The notes under the pieces are model-generated. The model had not been told where the DNA came from. It made no database searches and worked only from the letters and a program-made list of their open reading frames with translations. The translations under genes were made by a program, and so were the position numbers. DNA of 64,000 bases from Roseiarcus sp963758335 (GTDB taxonomy: Bacteria > Pseudomonadota > Alphaproteobacteria > Rhizobiales > Beijerinckiaceae). The stretch covers positions 682,001-746,000 of the forward strand of contig CAVWVF010000002.1 in assembly GCA_963758335.1 (NCBI GenBank). The letters run 5' to 3'. Shown here one piece after another: positions 62,343 through 64,000 of the stretch; position 1 is the first letter of the stretch; every line of letters starts with the position of its first letter.

Positions 62343-63062
62343 TCAATCAAGATAGCTGACGACGCCGGTTTGAAGATCGTAGATCGCGGCTGCGATCTTG
62401 AGCTTGCCCGAGCCGGCGAGGTCGGTGATGATCGTGCTCGCCGTCGTCAGCCGCGCCGCGGTGCGCTTGGCGCTTTCCTTTGCGGCGTTGGTGACGAAAT
62501 CGCCGGGCTCGCCGCGTGCCGCGAGCGCCGCCGGCACGATCGGCTCGATCATCGGCCCGATCGCGCTGGGATAGGTCGCGTTCTTGGTCACGACGTCACA
62601 GGCCGCCTTCACCGCGCCGCAGTTCGTATGGGCGAGGACGACGATGACCGGCGAGCCGAGCACGGCGGCGCCGTACTCGACCGTGCCGAGCGTCGCGGTG
62701 TCGACGAGGTTGCCGGCGTTGCGGGCGACGAAAAGCTCGCCGACGCCGCGACCGCCGAAAATCAGCTCCGGCGGCACCCGGCTGTCGGCGCAGGCTATGA
62801 TCGTCGCCCACGGCGCCTGATGCCCGGCGACGGCCCGACGGCTCTCGGCGAGATCTGCCGAGCAGAGCTGGGGATTGCTCACGTAGCGCTCGTTGCCCGA
62901 TTTCAGCGCGGCGAGCGCCTGGTCCGGAGAGAGCGCGGTCGGCGCGCCCTCGGCCGCCAGCGCTCGCCCCGGCGCGCCGAGCCCCAGCGCGACGACGCCC
63001 GCCGCGCCGAACTTCAAAAGATCCCTTCGACCAATTCCGCTGTCGCCGCACTTGCCGCACAT
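62343..63062 (-). CDS. Exported beta-class carbonic anhydrase
   Basis: 239 residues from ATG 63062 (AGGGAGAG upstream). The N-terminus CGKCGDSGIGRRDLLKFGAA carries a twin-arginine signal, so the enzyme should be exported folded. The zinc site is complete: Cys and Asp-Arg in IIACADSRVPPELIF, His and Cys in VLAHTNCGAV. VGELFVARNAGNLVD and GTVEYGAAVLGSPVIVVL are conserved. It interconverts CO2 and bicarbonate in the periplasm. A longer in-frame start exists but would hide the signal. It converges with lysC, 15 bp apart. Confidence 0.9.
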   Translation of the reverse strand: MCGKCGDSGIGRRDLLKFGAAGVVALGLGAPGRALAAEGAPTALSPDQALAALKSGNERYVSNPQLCSADLAESRRAVAGHQAPWATIIACADSRVPPELIFGGRGVGELFVARNAGNLVDTATLGTVEYGAAVLGSPVIVVLAHTNCGAVKAACDVVTKNATYPSAIGPMIEPIVPAALAARGEPGDFVTNAAKESAKRTAARLTTASTIITDLAGSGKLKIAAAIYDLQTGVVSYLD

Positions 63063-63248
63063 CGCCCGCTCTCCCTGTCGCGCCAATCCGCGCGCATTCA
63101 TCTTGAAAGACTGCGTCGTCCGCCGCGCCTCGAGGAATGTAGCGCCGTCCCGCGCAGTTGGGATGACGACGCATCTTATTGCCGTCGCAAGGCAAAAGCG
63201 ACGGCGACAGCGTCGCAAGCAGGCCTGGCGCCTCGAAGGCGCCGAGAT

Positions 63249-63668
63249 TCAGGTCGGCGCGTTCGGATCGGCGAACTCGTCGTAGCCGCGACCGAGGAAC
63301 TGAATGAGGCAAAGGCCGTGGCCGAACGGGTCGGACAGCACGGCGATCTTGCCCCAGGCGTTGGTGCGGATTTCGGTCTCGGCCCGCGCGCCGGCAGCCA
63401 GCGCGCGGGCAAGCGCGGCTTCGATGTCGTCGACGACGAGGTCGATGTGCACCGGCGTCCAATGACGATCGTAACGACGCATATCATTGCCGGCGCCGAT
63501 TGAACCGCCCGGTTTTTGCAAGAGGTAGAGCCGGACCGGCAGGCCGCTGAGCTCCGCGGCCTCGGCGCCCAGTCGACGGGTGACGGCGAGGCCGAAAGCC
63601 CGCTCGTAAAAGGCGATGCCCTGATCGAGGTTCGGGACATCGATGTTGATGAGCAAATCCATGCCCAT
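63249..63668 (-). CDS. VOC-family (glyoxalase-like) protein
   Basis: 139 residues from ATG 63668. Two beta-alpha-beta-beta-beta modules are visible: LLINIDVPNLDQGIAFYERA, FGLAVTRRLGAEAAELSGLP and then TPVHIDLVVDDIEAALARAL, AAGARAETEIRTNAWGKIAV, LSDPFGHGLCLIQFLGRGYD. Candidate metal ligands are the His in VHIDL and the late Asp/His in DPFGHG. The substrate is unknown; such proteins include glyoxalases and dioxygenases. Confidence 0.83.
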   Translation of the reverse strand: MGMDLLINIDVPNLDQGIAFYERAFGLAVTRRLGAEAAELSGLPVRLYLLQKPGGSIGAGNDMRRYDRHWTPVHIDLVVDDIEAALARALAAGARAETEIRTNAWGKIAVLSDPFGHGLCLIQFLGRGYDEFADPNAPT

Positions 63669-63819
63669 GAGCGTAGCAGACCTCTGTCGCGCGCGAATGG
63701 GAAAAGCGCATCGCGAGCGCCGGAACTCTACGACGGCCCCGTTCAAGCAGCATTCAGGCTGCGCGGCATCCTAATGTCGGCGAGGCGCCGTCGTCGTCTC
63801 GAAGCGAAAGGATCTCGCC

Positions 63820-64000
63820 ATGTTTCGAAAAATCGCTCTCGGCCTGGCGCTCGCTGTGGGACTCGCGCTGCCGCTTGCAAGCGCGGCGGACGCAGGGGTC
63901 GCCGACGGCGTCGTCGCCACGCGCATGCCGTCGGACCAGATCGCGCCGATCGAAAAGGCGCAGTTCGTCTACGGCGGCCGGAATTACTGCTGGTACGGCG
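63820..64000 (+). CDS. Exported protein, N-terminal part (cut by window end)
   Basis: From ATG 63820 (AAAGGAT upstream) the frame opens a signal peptide (MFRKIALGLALAVGLALPLA, SAADA) and continues GVADGVVATRMPSDQIAPIE, KAQFVYGGRNYCWYG before the window ends. The aromatic, Gly-rich QFVYGGRNYCWYG pattern is common in small secreted proteins of Hyphomicrobiales. No function can be given. Confidence 0.7.
   Translation, partial: MFRKIALGLALAVGLALPLASAADAGVADGVVATRMPSDQIAPIEKAQFVYGGRNYCWYG

Noticed and set aside
1..64000. A complete, new defence island
   Set aside because: Pieces typical of such islands are present (HEPN-like, DUF3800, MNT/HepT, PIN, RAYT), but each is broken or alone. I see no intact multi-gene set that could act together.

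Overview
The window reads as the chromosome of a GC-rich alphaproteobacterium, most likely of the order Hyphomicrobiales (Rhizobiales). The backbone genes support this: the set rne / N-acetylmuramoyl-L-alanine amidase / PBP1a (mrcA) / prfB, an ialB-ubiG-lysC neighbourhood, sdhCDAB, and a methylsuccinyl-CoA dehydrogenase of the ethylmalonyl-CoA pathway. I saw no tRNA, rRNA or CRISPR array. Family calls rest on recognising sequence, not on a database search.

Layout. 1-4.5 kb is accessory debris: a truncated group II intron end, a frameshifted HEPN/DUF4145-like gene, two overlapping copies of a broken phage terminase, and an IS110 transposase. 4.9-8.9 kb holds a sugar module: a fucose-isomerase-like gene with a frameshift, a CUT2 ABC permease and a periplasmic binding protein, with no ATPase. 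9.2-11.8 kb has a YihY-type membrane protein and mcd. 11.9-14.6 kb is debris again: a gyrA tail, an IS1595 element and remnants of an MNT/HepT toxin-antitoxin pair. 14.8-27.7 kb mixes a beta-propeller protein, decayed genes (hydrolase, O-methyltransferase split by inversion, ligand-gated channel, SH3 protein), an HlyD adaptor fusion, a DUF4239-like membrane protein, a decayed REP-associated transposase, and two group II introns that have lost their reverse transcriptase. One of these introns sits antisense in a small DUF3303-like gene.

27.8-37 kb is the conserved core: prfB (with a programmed +1 frameshift site), mrcA, amidase, rne. 37-44.6 kb is a divergent sugar-acid catabolic cluster around a GntR regulator: UxaA-type dehydratase, HAD phosphatase and AraD1-type enzyme to the left; FAH-type dehydratase, ketoglutarate-semialdehyde dehydrogenase and PfkB kinase to the right. 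A perfect palindrome lies between the two arms. The expected end product is 2-oxoglutarate, which feeds the TCA cycle; sdhCDAB follows at once, with a toxin-antitoxin relic lodged between sdhA and sdhB.

48.8-57.5 kb is accessory: an HTH gene with a LexA-like box, a DUF3800 gene split by a fold-back inversion, a Gly/Tyr-rich protein facing an ArsR regulator across a hairpin, a class II amidotransferase, an IS1634 transposase, and decayed coiled-coil and cyclic-nucleotide/PP2C genes. 57.6-64 kb returns to ordinary genes: GNAT, quinone oxidoreductase, ialB, ubiG, lysC, carbonic anhydrase, a VOC protein, and the start of an exported protein.

A striking overall feature is that frameshifts crowd in the accessory genes while about 15 kb of core genes is intact. 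I do not see one clearly new multi-gene system. The observations most worth following are the antisense intron whose removal restores a gene, the channel with an altered selectivity filter, the toxin relic inside sdh, and the helically phased TTCC arrays.
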